The notes: a model not told the origin generated them from the sequence alone. DNA of 64,000 nucleotides from an uncultured Mycoplasmatota bacterium (GCA_900543825.1 UQSR01000001.1:1-64000); one strand, 5' to 3'; shown: positions 16,574 through 25,679, numbered from the stretch's first letter. A program made the numbers and translations.

Positions 16574-17308
16574 GTGGAAAAAAAGAAAAAGAATATTATT
16601 ATTTTATGTTTACTTGTTGTTATTTTTATTTTACTTATTATTATTTTTTGTTTAAGTTTGAAAAAAGAAAACTCTATAAATGACTTAATAATAAATGAAG
16701 TGATAGATGAATCTAATAATCCTTCTACTGATATTCCTACTGGTACTACTACTGAGGATAATAATGTTTTAAACTCTAATTTAAATGAGAGTAATATAGA
16801 AAGTAATACAGAATATAATGATAATGTTAATGAAAATAGTGTTATTCAATATTTTGATAATATGAATAATGAAATTAATGAGAGTAATTTTGAAAAATGT
16901 AAGACTAAGTTTAAAGATTATTTTATTACTGGTGTTGATTTTATTTTTTATGATAAGAAAATTAAGGGTTATACTTTTAATGAACTTAGTAATGAAGCTA
17001 AACTTAAGGTTATTGCTATTCTTATTAAGATTGATAATAAAATAGAAAAGTATGCACCAGGTTATAAAGAAAGTATTAGTAATACTGGTAGTAGGATATA
17101 TACTGATATAAAGGAGCGTCTTATTACTGCTTATTTTGATATATCTACTAAAATGTGTTCTAATAATACTTATGAATGTGATAGGGCAAAAGAGATATTT
17201 GGTGATGTTAAAAATGAATGTAAAATTGGTTTATCATATGTTAAAAAAGTTGCTATTAGTGGTGGTAGAAAAATTAAAGATTGGTATGAGATTTATAGTG
17301 GTAAGTGA
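16574..17308 (+). CDS. Membrane-anchored extracytoplasmic protein, unknown function
   Basis: About 244 residues. A lysine-rich N-terminus and one membrane helix (about residues 6-27) are followed by a low-complexity Asn/Glu/Ser/Thr linker to about residue 90 and a helical C-terminal domain with a few Cys residues (FEKCKTKFKDYF, KMCSNNTYECDRA). No family recognised. GTG at 16574 is chosen because AGGTG sits six bases upstream; a GTG at 16565 overlaps that site. It stands alone before the rpsF promoter. Confidence 0.6.
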   Translation: MEKKKKNIIILCLLVVIFILLIIIFCLSLKKENSINDLIINEVIDESNNPSTDIPTGTTTEDNNVLNSNLNESNIESNTEYNDNVNENSVIQYFDNMNNEINESNFEKCKTKFKDYFITGVDFIFYDKKIKGYTFNELSNEAKLKVIAILIKIDNKIEKYAPGYKESISNTGSRIYTDIKERLITAYFDISTKMCSNNTYECDRAKEIFGDVKNECKIGLSYVKKVAISGGRKIKDWYEIYSGK

Positions 17309-17366
17309 TTTTTATATTTTATTTACATATTATTATGAGAAAATATTAAATATTTTTTGAAAAAAC

Positions 17367-17395
17367 TTTACTTATTTTGATAAAGTTGTTATAAT
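17367..17395 (+). promoter_or_regulatory. Promoter of rpsF-ssb-rpsR
   Basis: TTTACT (17367-17372), 17-bp spacer, TGT-TATAAT (-10 at 17390-17395). Confidence 0.75.
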
Positions 17396-17400
17396 ACTTG

Positions 17401-17457
17401 TGAGCGAAAGCTCCTTGCCTTATTGATAAGGCCGTTAGTCCAAAAGGAGGTGTAAAG
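17401..17457 (+). promoter_or_regulatory. rpsF mRNA leader (S6:S18-binding motif)
   Basis: After a small GAGC-GAAA-GCTC hairpin, CTCCTT (17411-17416) can pair with AAGGAG (17444-17449), covering the rpsF ribosome-binding site. Nested inside is GCCTTA/TAAGGC (17417-17422 / 17427-17432) followed by an unpaired CCG. This fits the S6:S18 leader known upstream of rpsF in Firmicutes, where the S6-S18 complex represses its own operon. Assignment rests on position and structure. Confidence 0.7.
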
Positions 17458-17748
17458 ATGAAGAATTATGAAATCATGTTTATTGTTAGACCTGATGTAA
17501 CTGAAGATGTTGTAAAGAGTACAGTTAAAACACTTGAAAAGGTATTGACTGATGGAAAAGCTAAAATTACTTTATCTAAGGAATTAGGTCAAAAAGAATT
17601 TGCTTATGAAATTAAGAAATTTAAGTCTGGTTATTATTTTCTATATAACATTGAAGCTAATGATGATGCTGCTATTAAAGAATTTGATAGAGTAGCAAGA
17701 ATAGATGAAAATGTTGTTAGACATTTAATTATTAACTTAGATAAATAA
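17458..17748 (+). CDS. rpsF: 30S ribosomal protein S6
   Basis: 96 residues, full length. N-terminal KNYEIMFIVRPDV and the later KELGQKEFAYEIKKFKSGYYFLY are characteristic. S6 binds S18 on the platform of the small subunit. Strong AAAGGAGGTG before the ATG. First gene of the rpsF-ssb-rpsR operon, 11 bases before ssb. Confidence 0.97.
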   Translation: MKNYEIMFIVRPDVTEDVVKSTVKTLEKVLTDGKAKITLSKELGQKEFAYEIKKFKSGYYFLYNIEANDDAAIKEFDRVARIDENVVRHLIINLDK

Positions 17749-17759
17749 GGAGAGTAAGA

Positions 17760-18224
17760 ATGAATAAAGCAATTCTAATTGGAAGATTAACTAGAGATCC
17801 TGAGCTTAGAACTACTCCAACTGGGAGAAATGTATGTCAGTTTTCAATTGCAGTAAATAGAAATTTTACTAATGCTAATGGTGAAAGAGAAGCTGATTTT
17901 ATTAATTGTGTAGTTTGGGATAAACAAGCAGAGAATTTGGCTAAATATCAGCATAAGGGTAATCAAATTGCTGTAGAGGGCAGAATTCAAACTAGAAATT
18001 ATGATGATAAAGATGGTAAGAGAGTTTATGTAACTGAAATACTTGCTACTAATATTAGCTTTTTGGATGCTAAAGGTACAAGTAATGGTGCTGGTTCATT
18101 TAATAATATTCCAGAACCACCAATGGAACAGCCTAGTACTACTTCAACTGTTTCTGTAGAAAAGGATCCATTTGAAGCTTTTGGTGATTCTATTGAAATC
18201 AGTGATAATGATTTACCATTCTAA
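17760..18224 (+). CDS. ssb: Single-stranded DNA-binding protein
   Basis: 154 residues: OB fold over about residues 1-105 (MNKAILIGRLTRDPELR, then FINCVVWDKQAENL), a flexible Pro/Ser/Thr linker, and the acidic tip DNDLPF that docks replication and repair partners. It coats single-stranded DNA during replication. Located between rpsF and rpsR as in other Bacilli. Confidence 0.97.
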   Translation: MNKAILIGRLTRDPELRTTPTGRNVCQFSIAVNRNFTNANGEREADFINCVVWDKQAENLAKYQHKGNQIAVEGRIQTRNYDDKDGKRVYVTEILATNISFLDAKGTSNGAGSFNNIPEPPMEQPSTTSTVSVEKDPFEAFGDSIEISDNDLPF

Positions 18225-18239
18225 AAAAGGAGGATAAAC

Positions 18240-18455
18240 ATGGCAGAGTTTCGTAAGAAGAGAAAAAAAGTATGTCATATGTGTGCTGGAAAACCTGTTA
18301 ATTATAAAGATGTAAATATTATATCTAAATATATTAATGATAATGGTAAGATTTTACCTAGAAGATTTACAGGTACTTGTGCTAAACATCAAAGACATGT
18401 TGCTCAAGAAGTTAAAAGAGCTAGATTTATGGGATTTATTCCATTTTGTAAATAA
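18240..18455 (+). CDS. rpsR: 30S ribosomal protein S18 (zinc-binding type)
   Basis: 71 residues. GKILPRRFTGTCAKHQR is the S18 signature. Cys12, Cys15, Cys47 and His50 (CHMC and CAKH) form a likely zinc site, the C+ form of the protein; Bacillus subtilis S18 lacks it. AAAGGAGG lies before the ATG. Last gene of the operon, followed by a terminator. Confidence 0.95.
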   Translation: MAEFRKKRKKVCHMCAGKPVNYKDVNIISKYINDNGKILPRRFTGTCAKHQRHVAQEVKRARFMGFIPFCK

Positions 18456-18458
18456 AAG

Positions 18459-18478
18459 TATAGTTATTTATAACTATA
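18459..18478 (+). terminator. Terminator after rpsR
   Basis: TATAGTTA (18459-18466) / TAACTATA (18471-18478), loop TTTA, followed by seven or more T. Confidence 0.75.
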
Positions 18479-18493
18479 TTTTTTTCTTTTTTA

Positions 18494-18522
18494 ATGACAT
18501 AGTGATAAAATTATAGTATAAT
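18494..18522 (+). promoter_or_regulatory. Promoter of rplI-dnaB
   Basis: ATGACA (18494-18499), 17-bp spacer, TATAAT (18517-18522). Confidence 0.7.
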
Positions 18523-18546
18523 AGTAATACGAAGGTGGGATGTTTT

Positions 18547-18987
18547 ATGAAGGTTATTTTCTTGAAAGATTTAAAAAAACAAGGTAAGAAAAATGAGATA
18601 AAAGAAGTTAGTGACGGATATGCTGTTAATTATTTAATTAAAAATGGATATGCTGTTAAATATACTAAATCTAGTAGTGATAGATTGGGTGATGAAATGG
18701 TTAAAAATAAGTTAACAGAGGAAGAAAACACTAGAAATGCTGAAAAAATTAGAACTAAAATTGAAAAAGAAACTTTAGTATTTAACGTTAAGACTGGTAA
18801 GGATGGTAAGGTTTTTGGTTCTATTTCTAGTAAACAAATATGGACTGAACTTGATAAACTTGGATATAAAATTGATAAAAAGAAAATAGTGATACCTGAT
18901 GCTCTTACATCTATTGGAACATTTTATGTATATGTTGAATTGTATAAAAATGTTACCGCTAAAATTAAAGTTGAACTTAAAAAGTAG
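18547..18987 (+). CDS. rplI: 50S ribosomal protein L9
   Basis: 146 residues. Start set at ATG 18547 (MKVIFLKDLKKQGKK, the standard L9 N-terminus) with AAGGTGGG upstream; an earlier GTG would include that site. N-terminal rRNA-binding domain, a long connecting helix (residues about 40-75) and a C-terminal domain. It binds 23S rRNA near the L1 stalk. dnaB follows after eight bases, the usual neighbour. Confidence 0.96.
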   Translation: MKVIFLKDLKKQGKKNEIKEVSDGYAVNYLIKNGYAVKYTKSSSDRLGDEMVKNKLTEEENTRNAEKIRTKIEKETLVFNVKTGKDGKVFGSISSKQIWTELDKLGYKIDKKKIVIPDALTSIGTFYVYVELYKNVTAKIKVELKK

Positions 18988-18995
18988 GTGAAGTT

Positions 18996-20330
18996 ATGAA
19001 TAAAGAATTACCTAAGAATATTGAGGCTGAGAAGTGTTTGATCGGATCGATGTTTTGGTCTAATGAATCGCTTCAAAAGGGATGTGAAGAGGTAGAAAAA
19101 GAAATATTTTATTTGGATAGTCACGCTAAAATATTTGAGGCTATTAAAAGTTTGTACTTGAATAATACTCCTGTTGATATTACTTCACTTACTACTTATT
19201 TAATTAGTATTGATAAAATTAATGAGGTTGGTGGCGTTGAATATTTAAATGAAATTGTTAATTCGGTGGCTACTGGGGCTAATATTGAATATTATATTAA
19301 TTTAGTTAGTGATAAATATACTCTTAGAAAAATGATAGAGGTAGCTACGGATATTGTAAATAAAGCTACTAATCAAGATAATTCTGCTGCTGATACAATT
19401 GATGATGCGGAGAAAGAGATACTTAATATATCTAAATTTAGAAGAACTAGTGAATTTAGGAAGGTACAGGATGTTCTTACTAAAGCACAAAATGATTTGG
19501 AAATGCTTGCCAAAAATGGTGGTAAAATAAATGGCCTTACAACTGGATTTGGAGAATTGGATGCATTGACTGAAGGACTTCATCCTACACAGCTTATTAT
19601 TATAGCTGCTAGACCGGCTGTTGGTAAAACTGCTTTTGCTTTGAATTTGGCGCTTGCAGCAGCTAAAAGTACTAAGAAAAATATTGCTATATTTTCTCTT
19701 GAAATGCCGGCGGAACAGCTTATTATGAGAATGATTAGTTCTTTAGGACAAATTGATAACAAGAAATTATCCACTGGTAAGTTAGAAAATGACGATTGGA
19801 AAAGATTTAATGAAGCAATTAGTATTTTAGCTGATACAAATATTTTCTTTCATGATGCTGGAGGCGTTACCCCTAGTGAGATTAAAGCTAAGTGTAGAAG
19901 ACTTGCTACGCAAGGTGAAGGACTTGGTCTTGTAATAATCGATTACTTGCAACTTATTGATTCTTCTAGTAGATACTCTGGTTCTAGACAACAGGAAGTA
20001 TCGGAAATATCGAGGGCACTTAAAACTATGGCTTTGGAACTTGAGGTTCCAGTTATTGCTCTTTCTCAATTGTCTAGAAGTGTAGAAAAAAGAGAGGATA
20101 AAAAACCAGTTCTTAGTGATTTGAGAGAATCTGGTTCTATAGAGCAGGATGCTGATATTGTTGCAGCATTGCATGCTCCTGATGTTGAAACTCCTGTTGG
20201 AGATGAAGTGCCTAATCCTATACAACTTATTATATTAAAACATAGGAATGGTCCTACAAAAACTATTGATTTGTTATTTAAAAAGAAGACTTCAACGTTT
20301 TTATCTATAAAAAGGGATGGTGGTAATTAA
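18996..20330 (+). CDS. dnaB: Replicative DNA helicase DnaB
   Basis: 444 residues. N-terminal DnaB domain (PKNIEAEKCLIGSM), a linker, then a RecA-like ATPase with Walker A ARPAVGKT at residues 205-212, Walker B LVIIDYLQL and the SQLSRSVEKR loop. It is the hexameric helicase that unwinds DNA at the fork (called DnaC in Bacillus). The stop overlaps the next start by one base. Confidence 0.97.
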   Translation: MNKELPKNIEAEKCLIGSMFWSNESLQKGCEEVEKEIFYLDSHAKIFEAIKSLYLNNTPVDITSLTTYLISIDKINEVGGVEYLNEIVNSVATGANIEYYINLVSDKYTLRKMIEVATDIVNKATNQDNSAADTIDDAEKEILNISKFRRTSEFRKVQDVLTKAQNDLEMLAKNGGKINGLTTGFGELDALTEGLHPTQLIIIAARPAVGKTAFALNLALAAAKSTKKNIAIFSLEMPAEQLIMRMISSLGQIDNKKLSTGKLENDDWKRFNEAISILADTNIFFHDAGGVTPSEIKAKCRRLATQGEGLGLVIIDYLQLIDSSSRYSGSRQQEVSEISRALKTMALELEVPVIALSQLSRSVEKREDKKPVLSDLRESGSIEQDADIVAALHAPDVETPVGDEVPNPIQLIILKHRNGPTKTIDLLFKKKTSTFLSIKRDGGN

Positions 20331-21850
20331 TGAGGAATAGTAATAATTTAAGTTTTGGCTTTATTATGTTTACTATTTTTCTTTGCTTTATTGTATTTTT
20401 GCTTGGGTTCCATAAAGATATTAATAGTAGTCCTAATGTGGTTTATTCTGTTTATTTAGATGGAAAAGCTATTGGTACTATTGCTTCTAAAGATAGTTTT
20501 GAGGAATATATTAATTCTAAAGAGGAAGAACTTAAAAATAAGTATGATGTTGATACTGTTTATACTCCTAATGGAGTTGAAATTAAAAAGAATATTACTT
20601 ATAATTCTTCTGTTAATACTAATCAAGATGTTTATAATAAAATTATTAGTAATAAAAAATTTACTGTTAAGGGATATGAAATTACTATAGTTAGTAATGA
20701 TACAGAAGAAGATGAAGATAATAAGGTAAATACTATTTATGTTTTATCTAAGGATACTTTTGATAAGGCGGTTGTTGATACTATTAAGGCTTTTGTTGAT
20801 GAAGAGGACTATGAGAAGTTTGTTACTGGTACACAGGATGAAATTAAAGATTTGGGAAGTATGATTGAAAATATTGATTTGGGTGAAACTATTACATATA
20901 AAGAAACATTAATTCCTACTGATGAAAAGATATTTGTTGATGAAGATGAGCTTAGTAAATATCTTTTATATGGTACCTTGGATGAACAAGAAACTTATAC
21001 AGTTAATAGTGATGATACAATTGAGTCTATTGCTAATAGTCATAAACTTAATGTTAAGGAATTTTTGATTGCTAATCCTGAGTTTTCTAGTGAAAATAAT
21101 TTACTTTATGAAAATCAAGTTGTACATGTTGGACTTATTAAACCTATTATTTCTGTAGTTGTTGATGTACATAGCGTTGCTGAAGAAGAAAGGGAATATG
21201 ATACGGAAATTCAATATGATTCTAGTCAATATGTCGGCTATCAAGAAACTATTAAAGATGGAGAAAATGGATTGTATAAAGTTACTAGAAAATCACAATA
21301 TGTTAATGGACAATTGGTTTCTGGTACTATTACTAATTCTACAGAGATTAAGCCTGCTATTAATAAGGTTATTGTTAAAGGAGAAAAATATGCTCCTAAT
21401 ATAGCTGATTTATCTTATTGGGGTTGGCCTACTGAAAAACCTTATACTATTACTTCATATTTTGAATATCGTTGGGGATCTTTCCATAAGGGTATTGATA
21501 TATATGTTGGTTATGGATCGCCTGTATATGCTGCTAATAATGGTGTGGTTTATAAGACTGGTTCTGGATGTACACCAGGATATATTGGATGTAATGGTAG
21601 ACAAGGTAATTATGTAATAATTAATCATAATGCTGGTGGTTATTATACAGTTTATATGCATATGAAAGAGTTTTATGTATCTGAGGGGCAAACTGTTGCT
21701 CGAGGTCAGAGAATAGGAGCTATGGGAAATACTGGAGAGGTTTATCCTGTTCCTTCAGCATCTAATCCTTATGGTGGTACACATTTGCATTTTGAGGCTA
21801 GAATTGGTGGGGCATATGGTACTAGTATTAATCCTCTAGGTTTATTCTGA
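20330..21850 (+). CDS. M23 metallopeptidase with LysM and G5 domains
   Basis: 506 residues: N-terminal membrane anchor (about 12-27), a variable region, a LysM peptidoglycan-binding motif (about 220-265, YTVNSDDTIESIANSH), a G5 domain (about 271-360) and a C-terminal M23 peptidase. Zinc ligands expected at His386 and Asp390 (HKGID), with His485/His487 (HLHF) and His444 also conserved. It likely cleaves peptide cross-links of peptidoglycan outside the cell. Translationally coupled between dnaB and walJ, a place where Bacillus has the walRKHI genes. Confidence 0.92.
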   Translation: MRNSNNLSFGFIMFTIFLCFIVFLLGFHKDINSSPNVVYSVYLDGKAIGTIASKDSFEEYINSKEEELKNKYDVDTVYTPNGVEIKKNITYNSSVNTNQDVYNKIISNKKFTVKGYEITIVSNDTEEDEDNKVNTIYVLSKDTFDKAVVDTIKAFVDEEDYEKFVTGTQDEIKDLGSMIENIDLGETITYKETLIPTDEKIFVDEDELSKYLLYGTLDEQETYTVNSDDTIESIANSHKLNVKEFLIANPEFSSENNLLYENQVVHVGLIKPIISVVVDVHSVAEEEREYDTEIQYDSSQYVGYQETIKDGENGLYKVTRKSQYVNGQLVSGTITNSTEIKPAINKVIVKGEKYAPNIADLSYWGWPTEKPYTITSYFEYRWGSFHKGIDIYVGYGSPVYAANNGVVYKTGSGCTPGYIGCNGRQGNYVIINHNAGGYYTVYMHMKEFYVSEGQTVARGQRIGAMGNTGEVYPVPSASNPYGGTHLHFEARIGGAYGTSINPLGLF

Positions 21851-22605
21851 TGAGAGTTAGTGTTTTATCTTCTGGTAGTAAGGGTAATACTACATATATA
21901 GAAACTGATAATTCGAAAATACTTATTGATATAGGAAACACCGCTAAATACGTGGAGGAAAAGTTAGAGGAATTTGGTGTTGATCCTAATGATTTGGATG
22001 CAATATTAATTACACATACACATGTTGATCATATAAAGGGACTTAAAGTGTTTGAGAAAAAGCATAATATCTTAGTTTATATTACGGATATTATGCTTAA
22101 GAGTCTTGATTATTTGAATAATTATAAGTTTTTAGAAGATAGTTTTGATATTAAGGATATTCATGTTGAGGCTTTTAAAACTTCTCATGATACGGATGAT
22201 TCTAGGGGTTATGTTATCTCTAGTGGTGATAGTTCTATTGTATATGTAACTGATACTGGTTATATTAATCATAAATATTTTGATTTACTTAGTAATAGAA
22301 ATTTATATATAATGGAATCTAACTATGATGTTGAAATGTTAAATAATGGTAAATATCCTTTTAAACTTAGACAAAGAATACTTTCTGATAAGGGTCATTT
22401 ATCTAATTATGATTCTGCTAAATATTTAAGTGAATTTATTGGGGATAATACTAAATATATATTATTGGCTCATTTGTCTGAAGAAAACAATACTGAGGAT
22501 ATTGCTTATGATACTTTGATTGAAAAATTGAAAAATGATAATATATATATTCCTGATATTATTATTACTAAACAAGATAAAGAAACGGAGCTTATTAAGT
22601 TATGA
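21850..22605 (+). CDS. walJ: MBL-fold hydrolase WalJ/YycJ
   Basis: 251 residues of the metallo-beta-lactamase fold with THTHVDH at residues 55-61 (ligands His56, His58, Asp60, His61) and the N-terminal SVLSSGSKGNTTYI typical of YycJ. Family members are linked to DNA processing and wall homeostasis; the precise substrate is unsettled. It overlaps rlmH by four bases, preserving the walJ-to-rlmH end of the Bacillus wal region although the two-component genes are absent here. Confidence 0.88.
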   Translation: MRVSVLSSGSKGNTTYIETDNSKILIDIGNTAKYVEEKLEEFGVDPNDLDAILITHTHVDHIKGLKVFEKKHNILVYITDIMLKSLDYLNNYKFLEDSFDIKDIHVEAFKTSHDTDDSRGYVISSGDSSIVYVTDTGYINHKYFDLLSNRNLYIMESNYDVEMLNNGKYPFKLRQRILSDKGHLSNYDSAKYLSEFIGDNTKYILLAHLSEENNTEDIAYDTLIEKLKNDNIYIPDIIITKQDKETELIKL

Positions 22606-23036
22606 TAAAAATTGTTTGTGTTGGAAAAGTTAAAGAAAAATATTTAAGAGAAGCAATAGATGATTATGAGAAAAGAATAGGTAAGTATCATAAAATTGAC
22701 ATTATTGAGGTTGATGATTCTAATATTAATGAAGAAAGGAATAGGATATTAAAAAATATAGGTAATAGGGATTATGTTATTACTTTAGAAATTGATGGTC
22801 ATGAAATTGATTCTGTAGAGTTTGCTAATAAGATTGATAAGTTATTTATTACTAATTCTACTATTACTTTTGTAATTGGTGGTTCTTATGGTTTACATAA
22901 TGATGTAAAGAATAGATCTGATTATAATTTGTCTTTTTCTAAATTTACTTTTCCTCATCAACTTTTTAGAGTTATTTTATTAGAACAAATATATAGATGT
23001 TTTAAAATACTTAATAATGAAACTTATCATAAATAG
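22602..23036 (+). CDS. rlmH: 23S rRNA (pseudouridine1915-N3)-methyltransferase RlmH
   Basis: 144 residues, a compact SPOUT methyltransferase. N-terminal IKIVCVGKVKEKY, the SAM-binding knot motif FVIGGSYGL, and C-terminal SFSKFTFPHQLFRVILLEQIYR are diagnostic. It methylates a pseudouridine in helix 69 of 23S rRNA at the subunit interface. The last codons join a small terminator hairpin. Confidence 0.96.
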   Translation: MIKIVCVGKVKEKYLREAIDDYEKRIGKYHKIDIIEVDDSNINEERNRILKNIGNRDYVITLEIDGHEIDSVEFANKIDKLFITNSTITFVIGGSYGLHNDVKNRSDYNLSFSKFTFPHQLFRVILLEQIYRCFKILNNETYHK

Positions 23037-23050
23037 AATCTTTTGATTCT
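23035..23050 (+). terminator. Short terminator after rlmH
   Basis: AGAATC (23035-23040) / GATTCT (23045-23050), loop TTTT, followed by TTTTCTT. Confidence 0.55.
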
Positions 23051-23106
23051 TTTTCTTATTGATTACATATCTTAATTATGATAAAATTGTTTTGGGAGGA
23101 TATATT

Positions 23107-23496
23107 ATGTATTGTAGAAATTGTGGTAAAGAAATAGATGAGAATGCTTTTATTTGTGTTCATTGTGGTTCTTTAGTTAATGGTGGGAGAGTTAAAACTT
23201 TTAGGAGACATAGTAATGCTATTGGAATAGCAAGCATTATTGCGGGTATTTTAGCTTTAGCTTTATCTTTGTCTTGCTTTTTTAAAGATATTAGTAGTGT
23301 TGGTATGTATACAAACTTCTATGAGAGATTTAATTATGCCATTGGTTTTATTTTAATTCCTTTTATTTTTATGATTGTTAGTCTGGTTCTTTCTTTAAAA
23401 AAGAAAAATAATACTTGTAATAAAATTGGTCTTGGACTTGCTCTTGCTTCGGCATTTTTGATAATTACGGAGATTATGGTTATTATTATTTATTAG
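23107..23496 (+). CDS. Zinc-ribbon membrane protein
   Basis: 129 residues. N-terminal zinc ribbon YCRNCGKEIDENAFICVHCG with four Cys, then three predicted membrane helices (about residues 38-60, 78-98 and 105-128) of the DUF4190-like layout. Function unknown; such proteins are common in Firmicutes. ATG 23107 is chosen because GGGAGGA lies just upstream; an upstream ATG adds 16 non-conserved residues. One base separates it from rsmA. Confidence 0.75.
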   Translation: MYCRNCGKEIDENAFICVHCGSLVNGGRVKTFRRHSNAIGIASIIAGILALALSLSCFFKDISSVGMYTNFYERFNYAIGFILIPFIFMIVSLVLSLKKKNNTCNKIGLGLALASAFLIITEIMVIIIY

Positions 23497-23497
23497 T

Positions 23498-24289
23498 ATG
23501 TATAAGTTTGATTATAAAAAGAATTTAGGACAAAATTTTTTACAAGATAAAAATATTATTGATAAGATTGTTAATGCTCCTGATTATGGAGATAATAACT
23601 TGGTTATTGAAATTGGACCAGGAGCCGGGGCTTTAACTAAGGAGTTATTAAAAAAAGTTGATAGGGCAATTTTGTATGAAGTTGATACTAGACTTGAAAA
23701 AATATTAAATAAAGAACTTAGTACTTTTGTTAATTATGAACTTATATTTGATGATTTTTTGAATAGAGATGTTAATAAAGATATATCAAAATATGATTTT
23801 GATAATTTATATATAGTGGCTAATTTGCCTTATTATATTACTACTCCTATTATTACTAAAATTATTAATGATAAAATACCTACTAATGAAATTGTTATTA
23901 TGATACAAAAAGAAGTTGCTGATAGATTTTCTGCTAAACCAGGAAGTAAAGAATATGGACAGATTACTGTATTTTTAAATTATTTTTTTGATATTGATAA
24001 TGTTTGTAATGTTAGTAAAAATTGTTTCTTTCCAAAGCCTAAGGTTGATTCTGCTGTTATTAAGATGAAGAGAAAAGAAAGTAATGATTATATTAAGAAT
24101 TTTGATGTTTTTAATAGACTTGTTAAAGATAGTTTTAGGTTTAAAAGAAAAACTATTAAAAATAATTTAGTTGGTTATGATTTAGATATTATTAATAATA
24201 TTCTTACTAAATATGGTTTTGATATTAATACTAGGAGTGAAAATATTCCATATAATGTTTTTGTAGAAATAGCAAATGAATTATGTTAA
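23498..24289 (+). CDS. rsmA: 16S rRNA dimethyladenosine transferase RsmA/KsgA
   Basis: 263 residues. LGQNFLQD at the N-terminus, SAM motif IEIGPGAGALT (GPGAG at 40-44) and the catalytic NLPYYITTP (Asn109-Tyr112). It dimethylates two adjacent adenines near the 3' end of 16S rRNA late in 30S assembly. No clear ribosome-binding site beyond the preceding coding end. In Bacillus ksgA is followed by yabG and veg, exactly as here. Confidence 0.96.
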   Translation: MYKFDYKKNLGQNFLQDKNIIDKIVNAPDYGDNNLVIEIGPGAGALTKELLKKVDRAILYEVDTRLEKILNKELSTFVNYELIFDDFLNRDVNKDISKYDFDNLYIVANLPYYITTPIITKIINDKIPTNEIVIMIQKEVADRFSAKPGSKEYGQITVFLNYFFDIDNVCNVSKNCFFPKPKVDSAVIKMKRKESNDYIKNFDVFNRLVKDSFRFKRKTIKNNLVGYDLDIINNILTKYGFDINTRSENIPYNVFVEIANELC

Positions 24290-24342
24290 TAATTCTTTGT
24301 TATTTTTTTTTATTTTATGCATATTATTTTATGGGTGATTAT

Positions 24343-25104
24343 ATGTTTGATGTTGGAGATTTAGTTACTAGAAAATCTTATAATAATGATATTGTATTTA
24401 AAATTATTGGAATAGATGGTGATAATTATTTACTTAAGGGGTTGTTTGTTAGGTTGTATGCTGATGGTTTGAAAGATGATTTAAAGATTTATAATGATAT
24501 AACAGTTGATGATTTTTCTCCTGAAATTGATGGATATAGAAATTTGGAAAGAAATGAATTTTTTTATCTACCTGCTAGAATATTGCATATTGATCAAGAT
24601 GCTGACTTTTTGGATAAATGTATGAAGTTTTATAAGCAAAATAAGCTTAAAGCATTCGGTGTTTTATCTAATGATGATAATTTGTCTGATGATGTTATGG
24701 AAAATTTGAAAAAGTATAATCCTGATATTTTGGTTATTACGGGACATGATGCTTATTATAGAAAGCATAGAAATAATAGTAATTATAAAAATACTGATAA
24801 GTTTATAGATGCTGTAAGGACTGCTAGAAAATATGAAAATTCTCATGAAAAATTAGCTATCATAGCGGGAGCTTGTCAATCTAATTATGAAGAACTTATA
24901 AGGGCTGGAGCTAATTTTGCATCAAGTCCTAAAAGGGTTAACATTCATGCACTCGATCCTGCTATTGTGGCTTCTAGTCTTGCTTTTTCTGATAAAAATA
25001 AGAATATTGATTTGATTAAAATTTTGGATAAAACTAAATATGGTTCTAATGGAATGGGGGGAATTATAACTAAGGGTATGATGTATATTGGATATCCTAG
25101 GTAA
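24343..25104 (+). CDS. yabG: Sporulation-specific protease YabG
   Basis: About 253 residues, family MEROPS U57. Matches include VGDLVTRKSYNNDIVFKI, LKGLFVRLYADG, ILVITGHDAYY and IAGACQSNYEELIRAGANFASSP. In Bacillus YabG is made in the mother cell and processes spore coat proteins, including SpoIVA. ATG 24343 is preferred, with GGGTGAT upstream and the conserved FDVGD following; in-frame upstream codons overlap rsmA. Its presence with spoIVA supports a functional coat pathway. Confidence 0.9.
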   Translation: MFDVGDLVTRKSYNNDIVFKIIGIDGDNYLLKGLFVRLYADGLKDDLKIYNDITVDDFSPEIDGYRNLERNEFFYLPARILHIDQDADFLDKCMKFYKQNKLKAFGVLSNDDNLSDDVMENLKKYNPDILVITGHDAYYRKHRNNSNYKNTDKFIDAVRTARKYENSHEKLAIIAGACQSNYEELIRAGANFASSPKRVNIHALDPAIVASSLAFSDKNKNIDLIKILDKTKYGSNGMGGIITKGMMYIGYPR

Positions 25105-25107
25105 ATT

Positions 25108-25323
25108 ATGACAATAGAAAGAATAAAGGATAATATTGATAATAATCTGGGAGAGTTTGTTAAAGTTATATATAATGGTAGTCGTAATAAACGAGAAGAA
25201 TATAGTGGTATTATTACTGAAACATATAATTATATTTTTATTATTAAAACATGTAGCGAGGAAATAAAAAGTTTTAGTTATCGGGATATTCTTACTAATA
25301 CTCTAGAGATTTTCTTTGATTAA
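25108..25323 (+). CDS. veg: Veg protein
   Basis: 71 residues matching Veg (DUF1021): IERIKDNIDNNLGEFVKV, SGIITETYNYIFIIK, FSYRDILTNTLEIFF. In Bacillus subtilis Veg is a small, highly expressed protein that promotes biofilm matrix expression. It is somewhat shorter than the Bacillus form. Three bases after yabG, so co-transcribed. Confidence 0.85.
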   Translation: MTIERIKDNIDNNLGEFVKVIYNGSRNKREEYSGIITETYNYIFIIKTCSEEIKSFSYRDILTNTLEIFFD

Positions 25324-25410
25324 GTGTAAAAAATGTGAAAAACTCTTGCTTTTATTGAATAAATAATATAAAATGTAATTAGAAAGTATTTTCTAGAAGG
25401 AGTTGATGAT

Positions 25411-25671
25411 ATGGAACTAAAACTTGATAAGTTAATAAGAATTGAGCCAAGAGAAGGTTCAAAGATGAGAGGTATTGCTAAAGTACTAATTGATGGATGC
25501 TTTCTAGTTGAAGATATTAGAATATTGGAAGGAGATAAGGGTCTGTTCATTGCAATGCCTAGTAAACCAACACCAGATGGTGGACATAGGGATACTGCAC
25601 ATCCTATTAATGAAGAAACAAGAAAAATGTTCGAAGACCTTATTTTTGAAGAATATAATAAAGGTGAATAA
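25411..25671 (+). CDS. spoVG: Septation regulator SpoVG
   Basis: 86 residues. The LRRI-like N-terminus, GIAKVLIDGCFLVEDIRI, GLFIAMPSKPTPDG and DTAHPINEETR are diagnostic. SpoVG is a nucleic-acid-binding regulator that influences septation, virulence factors and sporulation. GAAGGAG upstream of the ATG, preceded by an AT-rich leader with a short AGAAA/TTTCT hairpin. It has its own terminator. Confidence 0.95.
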   Translation: MELKLDKLIRIEPREGSKMRGIAKVLIDGCFLVEDIRILEGDKGLFIAMPSKPTPDGGHRDTAHPINEETRKMFEDLIFEEYNKGE

Positions 25672-25679
25672 TGAATATT

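Noticed and set aside
24300..24342. Sporulation-sigma promoter for yabG (CATATTAT at 24320)
   Set aside because: The -35 region does not fit, and the predicted start would cut into the ribosome-binding site. Read-through from rsmA is as likely.
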